Shown here: in pieces, positions 18,031 through 27,299 of the stretch | Position numbering within the stretch: the stretch's first letter is position 1 | How the letters are laid out: the number at the start of each line of letters is the position of its first letter | From: Pseudomonadota bacterium | GTDB lineage: Bacteria; Bdellovibrionota; UBA2428 | Direction: 5' to 3' | Assembly (NCBI GenBank): GCA_018001635.1 | Contig: JAGNHS010000015.1 | Location: 1 to 54,317, forward strand | DNA: 54,317 nucleotides | The notes under the pieces: model-generated | Database searches by the model: none | What the model was told of the DNA's origin: nothing | The model's input: the letters and a program-made list of their open reading frames with translations, nothing else | Translations under genes and position numbers: made by a program

Positions 18031-18835
18031 ATTTTACCTTAGCTAAAAAAAGACCTTGTGGAGGAGCACATAATAGTCGAGGTAGTTCGTCGAAGGAATT
18101 ATTGTGCTTGAGTTTAAGAGTTTCAGAAATGAAATGCAGATTGCGTTTTCCGGTGGCTATTTCGCAAAGAGTTCCGGTGAGCAGTCGCACCATGTGCTTT
18201 AAAAAACCTCTCCCTCTAAATTCTAAGTTGAGCTGATGTCCAAAACAAGGATCATCGCCGAGGGCTTTTAGTTCAATATGGATATTATTAACGCATCTCA
18301 CAGTAGTTTTGACGCTTGAGCCCGCAGCAGAAAAAGCAAAGAAATCATGAGTTCCCAAGATGTCTTGGCTAGCCTCTCTAATTTTATCGATTGAAAAATT
18401 ATCTAGGGTCATTGGAAACCACCAAGCTTGATTTTTTAAAAAACTAGCTTTGGTGCGGCGAATGAGTATTTGATAGCGATAATGTTTTTCTACGACACTT
18501 TCGATGGCGTGAAAATTTGTGGGAGCTTCGAAACAAGAAAGAGCTGAAATTTCTGATGGTAAAAGGGCGTTTAAACCGTGCCTAATTTTTTCGGTATCTA
18601 AAGCTTCGTCATTAAAATCGAAGTGACAAAAAAATTCTTCGGCATGCACGCCAGCGTCGGTTCGGCCGCAGCCTTGTACATAAATTTTCTCTGGACTTCG
18701 GAGTAGAATTTGCAGCTGTTCTTGAATAACACTTTGAATGGAGGCCTTATTGGCTAACTCTCGTTCTTTGTCTTGAATTTGCCATCCGCAAAACGGAGTT
18801 CCTTCAAACTCAAGCCTTAGAACGTAGCGTTTCAT
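18017..18835 (-). CDS. truA: tRNA pseudouridine(38-40) synthase
   Basis: TruA isomerises uridines 38-40 in the tRNA anticodon stem-loop. The 272-residue protein has the N-terminal FEGTPFCGWQIQ segment, the catalytic GCGRTDAGVHA motif with Asp60, and the GRGFLKHMVRLLTGTL motif near the C-terminus. Length is typical. It overlaps asd upstream by 4 bp and the TonB-like gene downstream by 14 bp, indicating one operon. Confidence 0.96.
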   Translation of the reverse strand: MKRYVLRLEFEGTPFCGWQIQDKERELANKASIQSVIQEQLQILLRSPEKIYVQGCGRTDAGVHAEEFFCHFDFNDEALDTEKIRHGLNALLPSEISALSCFEAPTNFHAIESVVEKHYRYQILIRRTKASFLKNQAWWFPMTLDNFSIDKIREASQDILGTHDFFAFSAAGSSVKTTVRCVNNIHIELKALGDDPCFGHQLNLEFRGRGFLKHMVRLLTGTLCEIATGKRNLHFISETLKLKHNNSFDELPRLLCAPPQGLFLAKVKYEKT

Positions 18836-19833
18836 GACACTTCTAAGAAATGCTTGGGGTAGGCTTGAAAAATTTGGAGAGCATTGAGCGCGGCTCCTTT
18901 AAGGAGCTGGTCGCCCGCTAAAATAAAATGAAGCGTTTGATCGGTTGAGGAATCCAGATGGAATCGACCCACTAGAACATCGTTTTGATTTTGCGCTTCA
19001 ATGGGCATGGGGAAATGATTGCTTTCCCAATTGTCGACAACTTTTAGGCCAGGCGCTTTAAAAAATAAATCTCTTATTTCTAAAAGTGAAACATTTTCTT
19101 CGAGATCTACAGTGACGGTTTCTAAATGAGCGCGTTCAACGGGAACTCGCATACATGTAGCGGAGATCATGAGGTGGCGAATGTGTAAAATTTTTCGAGT
19201 TTCTTCGATAACTTTCCATTCTTCTTCGTTGTAACCAGCGCCCACTTGACCTTCCGCACGGACTTTTGTGTTGTGGCTCATAATGTTTTTATTGAGAGGA
19301 AATCCAAATACGGGATACTTTCCGGAGTCATTTCCTTCGCTTTGTTTTTTAAGTTCTTCGAGCCCTTCTTTACCCGCACCGCTGGCGGCTTGGTAAGTGC
19401 TAACGATGACTCTTTTGAGTCCAAGAGGTTTTAATATTTGCAGTGGAAGGCAAAGTAAAATTGAAGTGCAGTTTGGATTGGCAATATATTTCGGACCAGA
19501 CTCAAGGAGTTCGGCATTTATTTCTGGAACCACAAGGGGGACCTCGGGGTGAAGTCTAAAGGCCGAAGAATTATCGATGACGACTTGTTTGGCCGATTTC
19601 TTTTCGCGTAATTCCACAGCGATTTCAGATGAGCTCATGTTAAATACAAAATCGGCTTTGCGAAGCTCATCCCAGTTTGATGCCAAAGCTTTAATGCCTT
19701 GTTCGGGATAGTTTTGAGAGGCGTAAAGGTCCATTTGGAGGGTGGAGGTTTTGGGGTTGCCCTTAATCAATTTAATAAGTTCTTGGCCTACGAGTCCGCT
19801 AGCCCCAACTACCGCGATTCTTGTTCCTGTCAT
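18832..19833 (-). CDS. asd: Aspartate-semialdehyde dehydrogenase
   Basis: Asd reduces aspartyl phosphate to aspartate semialdehyde, which feeds lysine/diaminopimelate, threonine and methionine synthesis. The 333 residues show the Rossmann VVGASGLVGQEL fingerprint and the active-site NPNCTSILL with Cys122. RVPVERAHLETV lies in the dimerisation domain. The likely catalytic His is in HLMISATCMRVP. It starts with ATG after an AGAGGAAAC ribosome binding site. It is the first gene of the asd-truA-tonB-like operon, so the promoter should be in 19834-19930. Confidence 0.96.
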   Translation of the reverse strand: MTGTRIAVVGASGLVGQELIKLIKGNPKTSTLQMDLYASQNYPEQGIKALASNWDELRKADFVFNMSSSEIAVELREKKSAKQVVIDNSSAFRLHPEVPLVVPEINAELLESGPKYIANPNCTSILLCLPLQILKPLGLKRVIVSTYQAASGAGKEGLEELKKQSEGNDSGKYPVFGFPLNKNIMSHNTKVRAEGQVGAGYNEEEWKVIEETRKILHIRHLMISATCMRVPVERAHLETVTVDLEENVSLLEIRDLFFKAPGLKVVDNWESNHFPMPIEAQNQNDVLVGRFHLDSSTDQTLHFILAGDQLLKGAALNALQIFQAYPKHFLEVS

Positions 19834-19933
19834 TTTGTTTCCTCTGTGATTTTCTCTAAGTAGTTAAAATTAGCAGATCCCAATATGATTCTAAAGCAAA
19901 AAGCCCTCTTGATTCTACTGTGCGACGTTAAGA

Positions 19934-20116
19934 GTGGGTCGAATAAGCTCCCGAGAAATCTTTAAGGCTTTTGACGAATTTTGGAATGAATGTATTTCAA
20001 AAGACCTGCCTTTTTATGGTCTTGGCTCCTTTAAAACTCATTTTAAATTGAGGGTTCAAAGTGAAGCTAGGTCTAAAAGGAATCCTGCATTCTCATGGCT
20101 TATTTTATTGAAATAA
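19934..20116 (+). CDS. Small ORF, weak HU-like resemblance; possible gene or remnant
   Basis: The 370 bp between asd and pssA (19834-20203) contains only this 60-codon frame with a GTG start and no good ribosome binding site. Residues about 27-52 include GLGSFK and Arg-Asn-Pro, spaced much like the beta-arm GFGTF...GRNP of HU/IHF proteins, and the preceding helix (KAFDEFW) fits too. The usual N-terminal helix and C-terminus are missing, so if related it is truncated. It runs opposite to both flanking genes. The rest of this gap (20117-20203) shows no feature I can support. Confidence 0.3.
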   Translation: MGRISSREIFKAFDEFWNECISKDLPFYGLGSFKTHFKLRVQSEARSKRNPAFSWLILLK

Positions 20117-20203
20117 CAAAGATATTTTAAAAATCCTGTATGAGGGTGCCTATTATTTCCAGTGTATTGCAGCTGAACCACTCTTTAGGGCGCACAGTGT
20201 TTT

Positions 20204-20989
20204 TTAAGGGCGCTTGGGGCGGGCTTTGATGGGTTTGCGGAGTAATTTGGAGAAAAAGCGGAAAATTTCAAAGACAGGGCCGCTTAAGACGTAAGTGAAA
20301 TTGAGGGGAAATAGATAATGCTCAGGCTTACGAGCCACAATAAGCATGGCTACGATTCCAACAATCAAATAAGCAAAGTTTTTTTGAGACTTAACAAATC
20401 GTACGTCTTTAAAACTGCGATAGCGAAATGTTGAAATCATGTTGATGGCCAAAATAAACATAATGGCCAACATGTATTTGTCTTTGAAGGCACTCATGGA
20501 TTGAATGTCTTCGTAAAACAAAACGGCTGTGGCTACTGAACAGGCGGCTACGGGACTGGCCAGTCCTTGAAAGTAGCGTTTTTCTACATTTTGTTTTTGG
20601 ACATTAAAACGTGTGAGTCGAAGAGCTGCGCAGGTGAGGTAAAAGAAGCATGCTATGTAGCCAAGGCGACCGTATGGTGAGAGCGCCCAAAAATACATGA
20701 GTAGGGCGGGGGCCACTCCAAAGCTGACCAGGTCAGACATGGAATCGTATTCTTCGCCAAATCGAGATTGAGTTTTTGTCATTCGAGCGACGCGGCCGTC
20801 GAGCCCATCGCTGAATGCAGCCATAAGAATGGCCAAAGCAGAAGCTTCCCAGTTGTAGCGGGTGGCCGCAACAATAGAGAAAAAACCTAAAAATAAATTA
20901 GCCGTCGTCAGCAAATTAGGAAGAACAAAGGCCATCTTCCTAACGATAGGCGGAAGCCTATCGCCTCGACGATTAGTGGGTAGTTCCAC
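20204..20989 (-). CDS. pssA: CDP-diacylglycerol-serine O-phosphatidyltransferase
   Basis: PssA makes phosphatidylserine, the precursor of phosphatidylethanolamine. The 261-residue protein has several hydrophobic helices and the complete CDP-alcohol phosphotransferase motif: Asp-Gly-x-Asp-Gly-Arg-Val-Ala-Arg, then Gly...Asp-Ser-Met-Ser-Asp (residues about 61-86). The following SDLVSFGVAPA run is typical of PssA rather than PgsA. The start is a GTG overlapping the small upstream gene by 17 bp. An ATG at residue 19 is an alternative but lacks a well-spaced ribosome binding site. A short perfect inverted repeat (20944-20963) lies in the 5' coding part. psd is not in the window. Confidence 0.92.
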   Translation of the reverse strand: MELPTNRRGDRLPPIVRKMAFVLPNLLTTANLFLGFFSIVAATRYNWEASALAILMAAFSDGLDGRVARMTKTQSRFGEEYDSMSDLVSFGVAPALLMYFWALSPYGRLGYIACFFYLTCAALRLTRFNVQKQNVEKRYFQGLASPVAACSVATAVLFYEDIQSMSAFKDKYMLAIMFILAINMISTFRYRSFKDVRFVKSQKNFAYLIVGIVAMLIVARKPEHYLFPLNFTYVLSGPVFEIFRFFSKLLRKPIKARPKRP

Positions 20990-21215
20990 CCTTCATTTCC
21001 CGTCCGCTAGATGAATTGTCTGAATGGATGACTTCATCATAATTAAGCTTATCGCAAGTATCAGACTCGTCGGGAATGTTCTTCAGATGTTCATCGAGCT
21101 GTTTTTGTGTGATCTTGCCGCTTGCAAGATTTCTAGAAACAACTCTTTTGTCGAAAAGATTTGGGTAAACAGGTGATCCTTCAGGAATGAAGTAGATGTC
21201 TTTTTTCTGCGCCAT
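20973..21215 (-). CDS. Small conserved-looking hypothetical protein
   Basis: The 80-residue protein is hydrophilic, with no signal sequence or membrane helix. It starts IYFIPEGSPVYPNLFDKR, contains one Cys, and ends in a Ser/Gly-rich tail. I do not recognise a family. Its 3' end overlaps the GTG of pssA by 17 bp and its start lies 12 bp after the aldolase gene, so it is embedded in the fba-pssA transcript. That close packing supports it being real. Function unknown. Confidence 0.7.
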   Translation of the reverse strand: MAQKKDIYFIPEGSPVYPNLFDKRVVSRNLASGKITQKQLDEHLKNIPDESDTCDKLNYDEVIHSDNSSSGREMKGGTTH

Positions 21216-21227
21216 ATGCCAACCTAG

Positions 21228-22283
21228 TTAAGCAATTGTGATGCGTGGGTCAAGGTAAACATCTTGGATTGCATTGAGTAGGCTCAAGCCTTCTTTCCAT
21301 CCCTTTTGAAAGGCCTTTCGACCCGCAATGAGACCCATTCCGCCCGCTCTTTTGTTGATCACTGCAGTTCGTACGGCGTCGCCTAGATCGCTGGCGCCCT
21401 TACTTTCACCGCCCGAATTGATGAGACCAATTTTTCCAGAGTAGCAATTAAGCACTTGATAGCGGCAAAGGTCGATTGGGTTATCAGTAGTTAACTGAGT
21501 GTAAACTTTTTCGCTGGTCTTACCGTGTTTAGTGGCTTTGTAACCGCCGTTGGAATCAGGAAGCTTTTGCTTAATGATGTCGGCATTTATGGTCACGCCA
21601 AGATGATTGGCTTGGCCGGTGAGATCGGCGCTGGAATGATAATCCTTGCCGTCTACTTTAAATCCATTGTTTCGTAGGTAGCACCAAAGAATAGTTGCAA
21701 GACCCATTTCGTGGGCGATTTCAAAAGCTTTGGCCACTTCAACGATTTGGCGAGTGCTTTCGGGAGAGCCAAAATAAATAGTAGCTCCAACAGCGACGCA
21801 GCCCATATCGGCTGCTTGTTTTACGCTTGAAAACATCACTTGGTCGTAGCGGTTTGGAAGACTCAAGAATTCGTTGTGATTGATTTTTAAAATGAAGGGA
21901 ATTTTGTGGGCATATTTTCGAGCTGTTGCTGAGAGCACGCCTAAAGTTGTGGCGACTCCACCGCATCCTGCCTCGTGGGCAAATTTCACAATGTTTTCGG
22001 GGTCAAAAAAGGCAGGGTTTGGAGCAAAAGAAGCTCCTGCAGAGTGTTCAATGCCTTGGTCGACAGGGAAAATCGATACATAGCCAGTACCTGCTAAGCG
22101 ACCCGTGTTCATAATGAGCTGAAGATTTCGCAAAACCGCAGGTGAACGACTTGTGTTCACCATAACTTCGTCGATCCAGTTAGGACCACGAGTGTAAATC
22201 GATTCCCGGGGGATCGCTGTACATTTGTGTTCTAAAAGGGTTTTTGATTCGGAGCCTAGGATTTCTTGATAATCTAATGCCAT
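21228..22283 (-). CDS. fbaB: Class I fructose-bisphosphate aldolase (FbaB/DhnA type)
   Basis: This aldolase cleaves or forms fructose 1,6-bisphosphate using a Schiff-base lysine. The 351 residues match the archaeal/DhnA type: [15 protein letters not shown] near residue 75, GATIYFGSP, an ADIIKQKLP segment with candidate catalytic lysines, and [10 protein letters not shown] plus [10 protein letters not shown] phosphate-binding loops near the C-terminus. Length is normal for the bacterial long form. With glpX at 27.3-28.3 kb it suggests active gluconeogenesis, which would suit growth on amino acids. It heads the minus-strand cluster with the small protein and pssA, and faces a divergent secreted-protein gene across about 120 bp. 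Confidence 0.93.
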   Translation of the reverse strand: MALDYQEILGSESKTLLEHKCTAIPRESIYTRGPNWIDEVMVNTSRSPAVLRNLQLIMNTGRLAGTGYVSIFPVDQGIEHSAGASFAPNPAFFDPENIVKFAHEAGCGGVATTLGVLSATARKYAHKIPFILKINHNEFLSLPNRYDQVMFSSVKQAADMGCVAVGATIYFGSPESTRQIVEVAKAFEIAHEMGLATILWCYLRNNGFKVDGKDYHSSADLTGQANHLGVTINADIIKQKLPDSNGGYKATKHGKTSEKVYTQLTTDNPIDLCRYQVLNCYSGKIGLINSGGESKGASDLGDAVRTAVINKRAGGMGLIAGRKAFQKGWKEGLSLLNAIQDVYLDPRITIA

Positions 22284-22406
22284 ATAGGCTCAGTAAGTTA
22301 TCTTTAAGCATTTTGAACGTCAAATTCGGCCATTGGACACTGCGTTTTTGAAGGACCATCCTTTATATTTGAAATGGCGCGTCAAGTGTGATTTTAAAGA
22401 GCGCCT

Positions 22407-23123
22407 ATGAAGAGAATTCTTGGATTCGCTCTACTGATTTTATCGTTTCAATCCCACTCAAATAATTCCTCCTCAAAATTCGATTTAGCTCCCTTGAATA
22501 CGCTCACCGTGGCCGTGCTCTTAGAGCGAATGGATTGGAAATCTCTCAAGGGTGCGGATGTGGCTGTTTGCCAAGAAGCGCTTACGGCAAATTTTGGCGA
22601 TATGAAACTCAGTTTTCTAACTCGAATTGAAGGCACTCATGTAGAGGCTGCTAGTGTCATTAGTCATTTAGGAATTGGTGACGACATCGGAGTGGAGATT
22701 TTGGGCCCTGCCGACAAAGGAACTCATGTGGTGCTTGATCTAGGCCCTTCTCATGTGAGCCAGCTTGTTTCGAATTCAAAAATTCCAATGGCTGTAAAAG
22801 TGACTCCAAATCCGCCCGTTGTAGTGGATGAATTTTTGCTCAATAAAAAAGTGACTCTTGAAGTGACCGATGGTCAGTATCAAGGAAGTCTTTCGGTGAC
22901 CGTTAATTCTCTAGGGCAAGCTTTGATTGAGCGAAACGACGACGTGGGATTTACTTCAAAAGCTCAAATGGATGAGGCCACTCTCATGGGAATTGCTAAA
23001 GGTGAAATAGGTCCGGCAAAAATTATTTGGAAAATCACAACTGGAAAAATAAAATTACTCGGCGACAAATCTTTTCTTTTAAAAGCTATTGATATGGTTA
23101 AGCAGCTCGCGGGAGCGAAGTAG
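22407..23123 (+). CDS. Exported protein, unknown family
   Basis: The 238 residues have a signal peptide (about 1-18) and then a beta-rich sequence with no cysteine pair beyond Cys56 and no family I recognise. Alternating hydrophobic residues and several Gly/Pro turns suggest a beta-sandwich. The promoter must lie in the 123 bp shared with the divergent aldolase gene. Eight bases after its stop is a lone end of the 188 bp repeat family. Function unknown. Confidence 0.75.
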   Translation: MKRILGFALLILSFQSHSNNSSSKFDLAPLNTLTVAVLLERMDWKSLKGADVAVCQEALTANFGDMKLSFLTRIEGTHVEAASVISHLGIGDDIGVEILGPADKGTHVVLDLGPSHVSQLVSNSKIPMAVKVTPNPPVVVDEFLLNKKVTLEVTDGQYQGSLSVTVNSLGQALIERNDDVGFTSKAQMDEATLMGIAKGEIGPAKIIWKITTGKIKLLGDKSFLLKAIDMVKQLAGAK

Positions 23124-23131
23124 ATTATCTG

Positions 23132-23153
23132 GGCCCGTTTCTTAGCGCACAAT
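23132..23153. repeat. Lone terminal end of the 188 bp repeat family
   Basis: These 22 bases (ggcccgtttcttagcgcaca plus AT) equal the right terminal inverted repeat of copies 1 and 2. No left end, inner arms or centre are found nearby. It lies between the convergent stops at 23123 and 23168. It is either a remnant after deletion or an independent single end. Confidence 0.85.
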
Positions 23154-23167
23154 AAAGTTAAGTTGTT

Positions 23168-23674
23168 TTATTTGGTTAAATCTTGAGGGATTTTAGATTG
23201 CTTCCAAAAGGCGGAATCTTGGGCTTTACCATTGGATTCATCAGCATCTTTAGCTGACTTGGAAGTTTTTTTATTGAGTTCTGCAATAACTTCATTTTCG
23301 ATATCACGCGATTCTTTTATTTGGGGTTGTTTTAAATTTCTTTTATTTGCGTTGTTTGAGATTATGGAAAATTGATAAATTTCATTAGCTATGTAAGAAG
23401 GTTTGCAAGAATTAAGTTTATTCATAAGATAATCGGCAAATTCTTCGGGCGTTCTATTTTCTAAGTATTTTTCTGCTGTTTCTCGATATTTTAAGAACGG
23501 ATTAGTACCATGTGGGCTTTTGTACATTTCAAATTTACCTGGAGGAAGTAGATCATTCAATTTTTCTTCAACAGCCGGGCTAATTTTTTCATCGGCAACA
23601 TCATCCGCCCTAAGCTCAATGTTAAAAGTTGAAACAAAACTGATAACGACTAATGAACGAATATAATTTTTCAT
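23168..23674 (-). CDS. Exported small protein, unknown family
   Basis: The 168-residue protein has a signal peptide (about 1-23, ending Leu-Arg-Ala) and a highly charged, Lys/Asn/Glu-rich mature part with one Cys and no recognisable domain. It looks largely helical or disordered. It converges on the secreted gene at 22407-23123, with the lone repeat end between them. It lies downstream of the enhancer-binding protein gene on the same strand, 84 bp away. Function unknown. Confidence 0.7.
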   Translation of the reverse strand: MKNYIRSLVVISFVSTFNIELRADDVADEKISPAVEEKLNDLLPPGKFEMYKSPHGTNPFLKYRETAEKYLENRTPEEFADYLMNKLNSCKPSYIANEIYQFSIISNNANKRNLKQPQIKESRDIENEVIAELNKKTSKSAKDADESNGKAQDSAFWKQSKIPQDLTK

Positions 23675-23758
23675 TTTTGAGGCCCCCAGAAGTTAAATAC
23701 TAACTTAAACATTTTGCTAATTTCAAATTAAGAATGGGTTAATCTTCTTAACCTAATC

Positions 23759-25360
23759 TTAATCGTCATCTCCATCGTGGCCAGGGCCGCGCTTATCGTT
23801 GGCAGCCAGTTTCATAAGGCTTCTCTTATCAAGACCATATTTTGAAACTTTCATGATGAGACCCGCTCGACTTATGCCAAGTTCTTTGGCGAGCACACTT
23901 TTGTTCCAACCTGTTCTGCGAAGACCATCGCGAATCATATCTCGCTCGAGTTCTTCGAGAGCATCTTTGAGTTTTCCTGAAAGGCGAGCGCCTTGGATTT
24001 TTTGTTTTTCTCCAGCTTCACGAATACGTGGAGAGAAAATTTCGGGAGTGATGAGCTTTTCATTTCCTGTCAAAACTGTACCACGCTCCATTTCGTTTTC
24101 GAGTTCTCGAATGTTTCCTGGCCAGTGGTAATCGTATAGTTTTTCGATAGCGCGCTTAGTGAGCACTTTAGGTTCGAAGCCTTTTTCTTTGGCCGATTTG
24201 GCTAAGAAATGCTCGCCCAATAAAAGAATGTCTTCTTTTCGATCTCGAAGAGGCGGCACTAAAATACCGATCACGTTAAGTCGGAAATATAAATCTTGAC
24301 GGAAGCTTCCATCTTCCACCATGGATTTTAGATCACGGTTGGTGGCAGCGATAATTCTGCAGTTTCCTTTTTTTGGTTCAGTGGCACCTACTGGAGTGTA
24401 AGATCCATCTTGTAGCACGCGAAGTAACTTAACTTGCATGGCAGGAGAAATATCTCCAATTTCGTCCATGAATAAGGTTCCGCCGTTGGCGGTTTCAAAG
24501 CAACCCTTGCGGTCGCGAAGTGCGCCTGTGAAGGAGCCTTTCATGTGACCAAAAAGTTCACTTTCTAAAAGATTGTCATTAAAAGCAGCGCAGTTGATGG
24601 GTAAAAATATTTTTTCTTTTCGAGGAGAATTGTAATGAATGGCTCGAGCAATGAGCTCTTTACCAGTACCGTTTTCACCTTGAATCAATACAGTGCTTTC
24701 GGATTCTTTAATTTTGTCGAGTAAAGAATAAAGCTCCTGCATGGGTTTACTTTTACCAATCATAGAATCGTAGCGATAACGATTTCCTAATTGGTTGTTG
24801 AGGTCTTGAATGCGTTCTTCACGAGTAATAATTTCTTTATGGAGAGTCACAATTTCTTGTGCCACAAGATCGGCTAATTCTCTAAAGTATTGCATTTCGC
24901 TTGGAGGGATAAACTTTAAAGCTTGAAGCGATTTTTTAGCATCCACTTCTGTGATGCTGAAAGTGCTTGTTTGTTTAAAAAATTCTTTGTTGCCTTTATG
25001 ATCTTCTTCATTTTTGAAAGCTACAGCCACCACTGAGCCTAGGTATTCACCATCGACCACAATGGGGAAAGCTACACCTTGAACTCCGCTGAAAAATTCA
25101 AATTCATGATAACGAAGATCGCCCTTGCGAAGGCTTACGTTCACTTTTTCTACAATTTGAGAGAGATAATCGAAGCCAGACTCTTGGTGAAGCACTTGTC
25201 CAAGGAGGGTGTTGGACCATTGTCTTTTTTCACCGCGATGAGAGTTGCGAATGCGCCCTTGATCGTCTGCTAAGAGAATGTCGACTTGAAACCAACTTCC
25301 CAGCACCTCTCTAATTTTTCTGACAACGTGGATGCGTTCAAATTCTTCCCACTTAATCAT
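23759..25360 (-). CDS. Sigma-54-type enhancer-binding transcriptional activator
   Basis: The 533-residue protein has three parts. First is an N-terminal sensory domain (about 1-175) of GAF/PocR-like character ([21 protein letters not shown]). Second is an AAA+ domain (about 198-430) with Walker A GENGTGKE (228-235), the sigma-54 contact loop at 275-280 reading GSFTGA in place of GAFTGA, and DEIGD plus the TNRDL sensor. Third is a C-terminal Fis-type helix-turn-helix (about 470-510) and an acidic tail. It should activate sigma-54 promoters in response to a ligand sensed by the N-domain. A strong AGGAGG ribosome binding site precedes the ATG. The neighbour upstream is a histidine kinase, but this protein has no receiver domain. 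Confidence 0.92.
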   Translation of the reverse strand: MIKWEEFERIHVVRKIREVLGSWFQVDILLADDQGRIRNSHRGEKRQWSNTLLGQVLHQESGFDYLSQIVEKVNVSLRKGDLRYHEFEFFSGVQGVAFPIVVDGEYLGSVVAVAFKNEEDHKGNKEFFKQTSTFSITEVDAKKSLQALKFIPPSEMQYFRELADLVAQEIVTLHKEIITREERIQDLNNQLGNRYRYDSMIGKSKPMQELYSLLDKIKESESTVLIQGENGTGKELIARAIHYNSPRKEKIFLPINCAAFNDNLLESELFGHMKGSFTGALRDRKGCFETANGGTLFMDEIGDISPAMQVKLLRVLQDGSYTPVGATEPKKGNCRIIAATNRDLKSMVEDGSFRQDLYFRLNVIGILVPPLRDRKEDILLLGEHFLAKSAKEKGFEPKVLTKRAIEKLYDYHWPGNIRELENEMERGTVLTGNEKLITPEIFSPRIREAGEKQKIQGARLSGKLKDALEELERDMIRDGLRRTGWNKSVLAKELGISRAGLIMKVSKYGLDKRSLMKLAANDKRGPGHDGDDD

Positions 25361-25438
25361 TTGCGGCCTCCTGTCTATCTTTTCGGCACTGGTGTCAGAA
25401 ACTTTAACAGCACTGTATAAAGATTGGTGGGTGCGACT

Positions 25439-26782
25439 TTATGCGGCGTAAGAGGCTTTAGCCTGAGCTTTCTTTACCCATAGCTCAAACCTAGCTCCGC
25501 TAGAGTTTTCATCGCTCACATTGAGAATTCTCAGTTCAGCGTTTTGGCGCTGTGCAATCATTCGACAGAGATAAAGTCCCAGTCCTGTTCCGTGTGTAGA
25601 TTCTTTGGTTGTAAAAAAGGGTTCAAAAATTTTGATTTTAATGTCTTCGGGCACTCCACCACCACTATCGGTAATGGAAATTCCAAAACTGTCGGGAGTT
25701 TCTTCAATGTGTAGTGAAACTTTTTTAATGGGAGATTTCATGCAAGCATCGCGTGCATTGATCAAGAAATTAATAATAATTTGTTCGAGTTCAACTTTGG
25801 ATCCTTGAATCATATGATCTTTTTCCGGAATCTCCCAAGTCATTTGAACCTTAGCAATTTTTAAATGTTCATGAGTGAGTTCTACAGATTCTTGTACAAG
25901 TTCTGTGAGTGAACATTGAGAATCGGGTTTATCAATTTCTTTTCTAGAAAACGAACGAAGTGCACGAACAACATTCATCACGTGCTGAATGTTTTTATCG
26001 AGGCGATCGAGGGTTGATGTGATGATGTTGTTTTCAACTTTTAACTCCTTAATTTCTTCATTGAGCTGATATTGATAGCCGTGGATGTTGAGAATGGATC
26101 CTGAAATTTCGTGAGCTAGACTCGCGCTAAGTTCTCCAAGTAGTTGAAGTCGTCCAGCGTGAATTCTTTGAGTGTCATAGGAGAATTTACCAAACATATC
26201 TTGTAAAAAGCGATTTTGCCTTCGGCTATAAAGTGATGCGAGATAAATAAAGGTAAAATGAAAAACAGCATGAATGCTGACCGTTAAAAAGACGGCATTT
26301 CTACCTTGAGCATAATCCCAGTAAAAAGGCTTAGACCAACTCAGGGCACTCAACCAGCATAGGGCCCAGAAAGCGGCCGCTTTAGGGCGATCCCAATTCC
26401 ATGAACTCGCTAAGCTCAGTGCTGAAATCGTAAAAAACAATGGTGCCAGTGGAATAAAGGGGAGGCCTTGCCCACTTAAGAAATAACAATAGAGTTGAAA
26501 AATTCCAAGACCCATTGAGAGATAGAGTAGGGAGCGCTCTTTGTATCGAAGCGACATTAAGCAGCTCACGTGGAGTGTGAGCCACGAGCTCACCAACCAT
26601 GGGTTCCAAAAATAATTTTTAAGACTGAGGTTCATCCATAATGAGCCTGCACAAATAAAGAAGAAAGCCGTCAAATAGATCGTGAACAGGGATTCCCGTT
26701 GCAATCTATCTTTAAGTTCTTGGCGGCTGAGATTGTTCTTCACCAAATAAGGTATCGACCTATCTACACCAAATCTTAACAA
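25439..26782 (-). CDS. Membrane sensor histidine kinase
   Basis: The 447 residues start with a membrane region of about six hydrophobic segments (residues 30-190) with no large periplasmic domain. The HisKA helix follows with the phospho-acceptor His in ASLAHEISG, then a HATPase with the N box INFLINARDA, DSGGGVPED, FEPFFTTKE and GTGLGLYLC. It probably senses a membrane or lipid cue. The annotated start is TTG; a GTG at 26743 is an alternative, and no clear ribosome binding site decides. No response-regulator receiver domain is encoded in the window. The gene downstream is an activator without a receiver, so the partner is unclear. Confidence 0.88.
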   Translation of the reverse strand: MLRFGVDRSIPYLVKNNLSRQELKDRLQRESLFTIYLTAFFFICAGSLWMNLSLKNYFWNPWLVSSWLTLHVSCLMSLRYKERSLLYLSMGLGIFQLYCYFLSGQGLPFIPLAPLFFTISALSLASSWNWDRPKAAAFWALCWLSALSWSKPFYWDYAQGRNAVFLTVSIHAVFHFTFIYLASLYSRRQNRFLQDMFGKFSYDTQRIHAGRLQLLGELSASLAHEISGSILNIHGYQYQLNEEIKELKVENNIITSTLDRLDKNIQHVMNVVRALRSFSRKEIDKPDSQCSLTELVQESVELTHEHLKIAKVQMTWEIPEKDHMIQGSKVELEQIIINFLINARDACMKSPIKKVSLHIEETPDSFGISITDSGGGVPEDIKIKIFEPFFTTKESTHGTGLGLYLCRMIAQRQNAELRILNVSDENSSGARFELWVKKAQAKASYAA

Positions 26783-26841
26783 GTGATTTCTAAAATTACT
26801 TTAGAAAATGCGCAGAGTGCAAAAAGTCAAATACTTGGCAC

Positions 26842-27291
26842 TTAGAAAAGACTTCTTATTCCCAAGCCTAAAAGTAGTGAACGTGTGCGCTGTTCGGGAA
26901 AAATACCCTTCACTTGTAAATAGGCCGAGAGACTTGGTGATAGTGCGAATAAGTAGTTGGTGCCTAACTGGAACATTGTAAACCAGTGGCCACCCTTTTC
27001 CGACCAAAAGGCTTCGTTGAAAATCATGTAGACTTCAAAGGGTTCAATGCTCCATCGAGTGTCAATTCCAAGAGCGCTGTAGCTTTTACTTTGATCATAG
27101 GAAAATCCCAATCCAAATTCATCCCAGGGATAATATCCGTAAATGAATCCACCGCTCAGCGTTTTTGAGCTTAGGTCGACACCACCTTGTGCGTGTAAAT
27201 AATAATCTGTAGCATCTGCGGCGAGTGTATGTTGAGAAAGAAAAGCTAAACTCAAACTCAGAAAAATTGCGCCAATATTTGTTTTGAACAT
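26842..27291 (-). CDS. Small outer membrane beta-barrel protein
   Basis: The 149 residues have a clear signal peptide (about 1-24, cleavage after Leu-Ala). Amphipathic strands follow, rich in Gly, Tyr, Phe and Trp, ending in a C-terminal Phe as in many outer membrane proteins. The size fits an 8-stranded barrel or a truncated porin-like fold. Its start lies 8 bp after the glpX stop, so they may share a transcript although the functions seem unrelated. I do not recognise the family. Confidence 0.7.
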   Translation of the reverse strand: MFKTNIGAIFLSLSLAFLSQHTLAADATDYYLHAQGGVDLSSKTLSGGFIYGYYPWDEFGLGFSYDQSKSYSALGIDTRWSIEPFEVYMIFNEAFWSEKGGHWFTMFQLGTNYLFALSPSLSAYLQVKGIFPEQRTRSLLLGLGIRSLF

Positions 27292-27299
27292 TCTTGGAC

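Noticed and set aside
20944-20963. Perfect 7 bp inverted repeat in the pssA start region
   Set aside because: Short enough to occur by chance, lies inside coding sequence, and no other evidence of a leader structure was seen.
25381-25438. Sigma-54 promoter between the kinase and activator genes
   Set aside because: A GGCAC-like run is present but no GC at the right -12 spacing.
26787-26807. TTTCTAAA/TTTAGAAA hairpin before the kinase gene
   Set aside because: Eight AT-rich pairs in AT-rich DNA are expected by chance.
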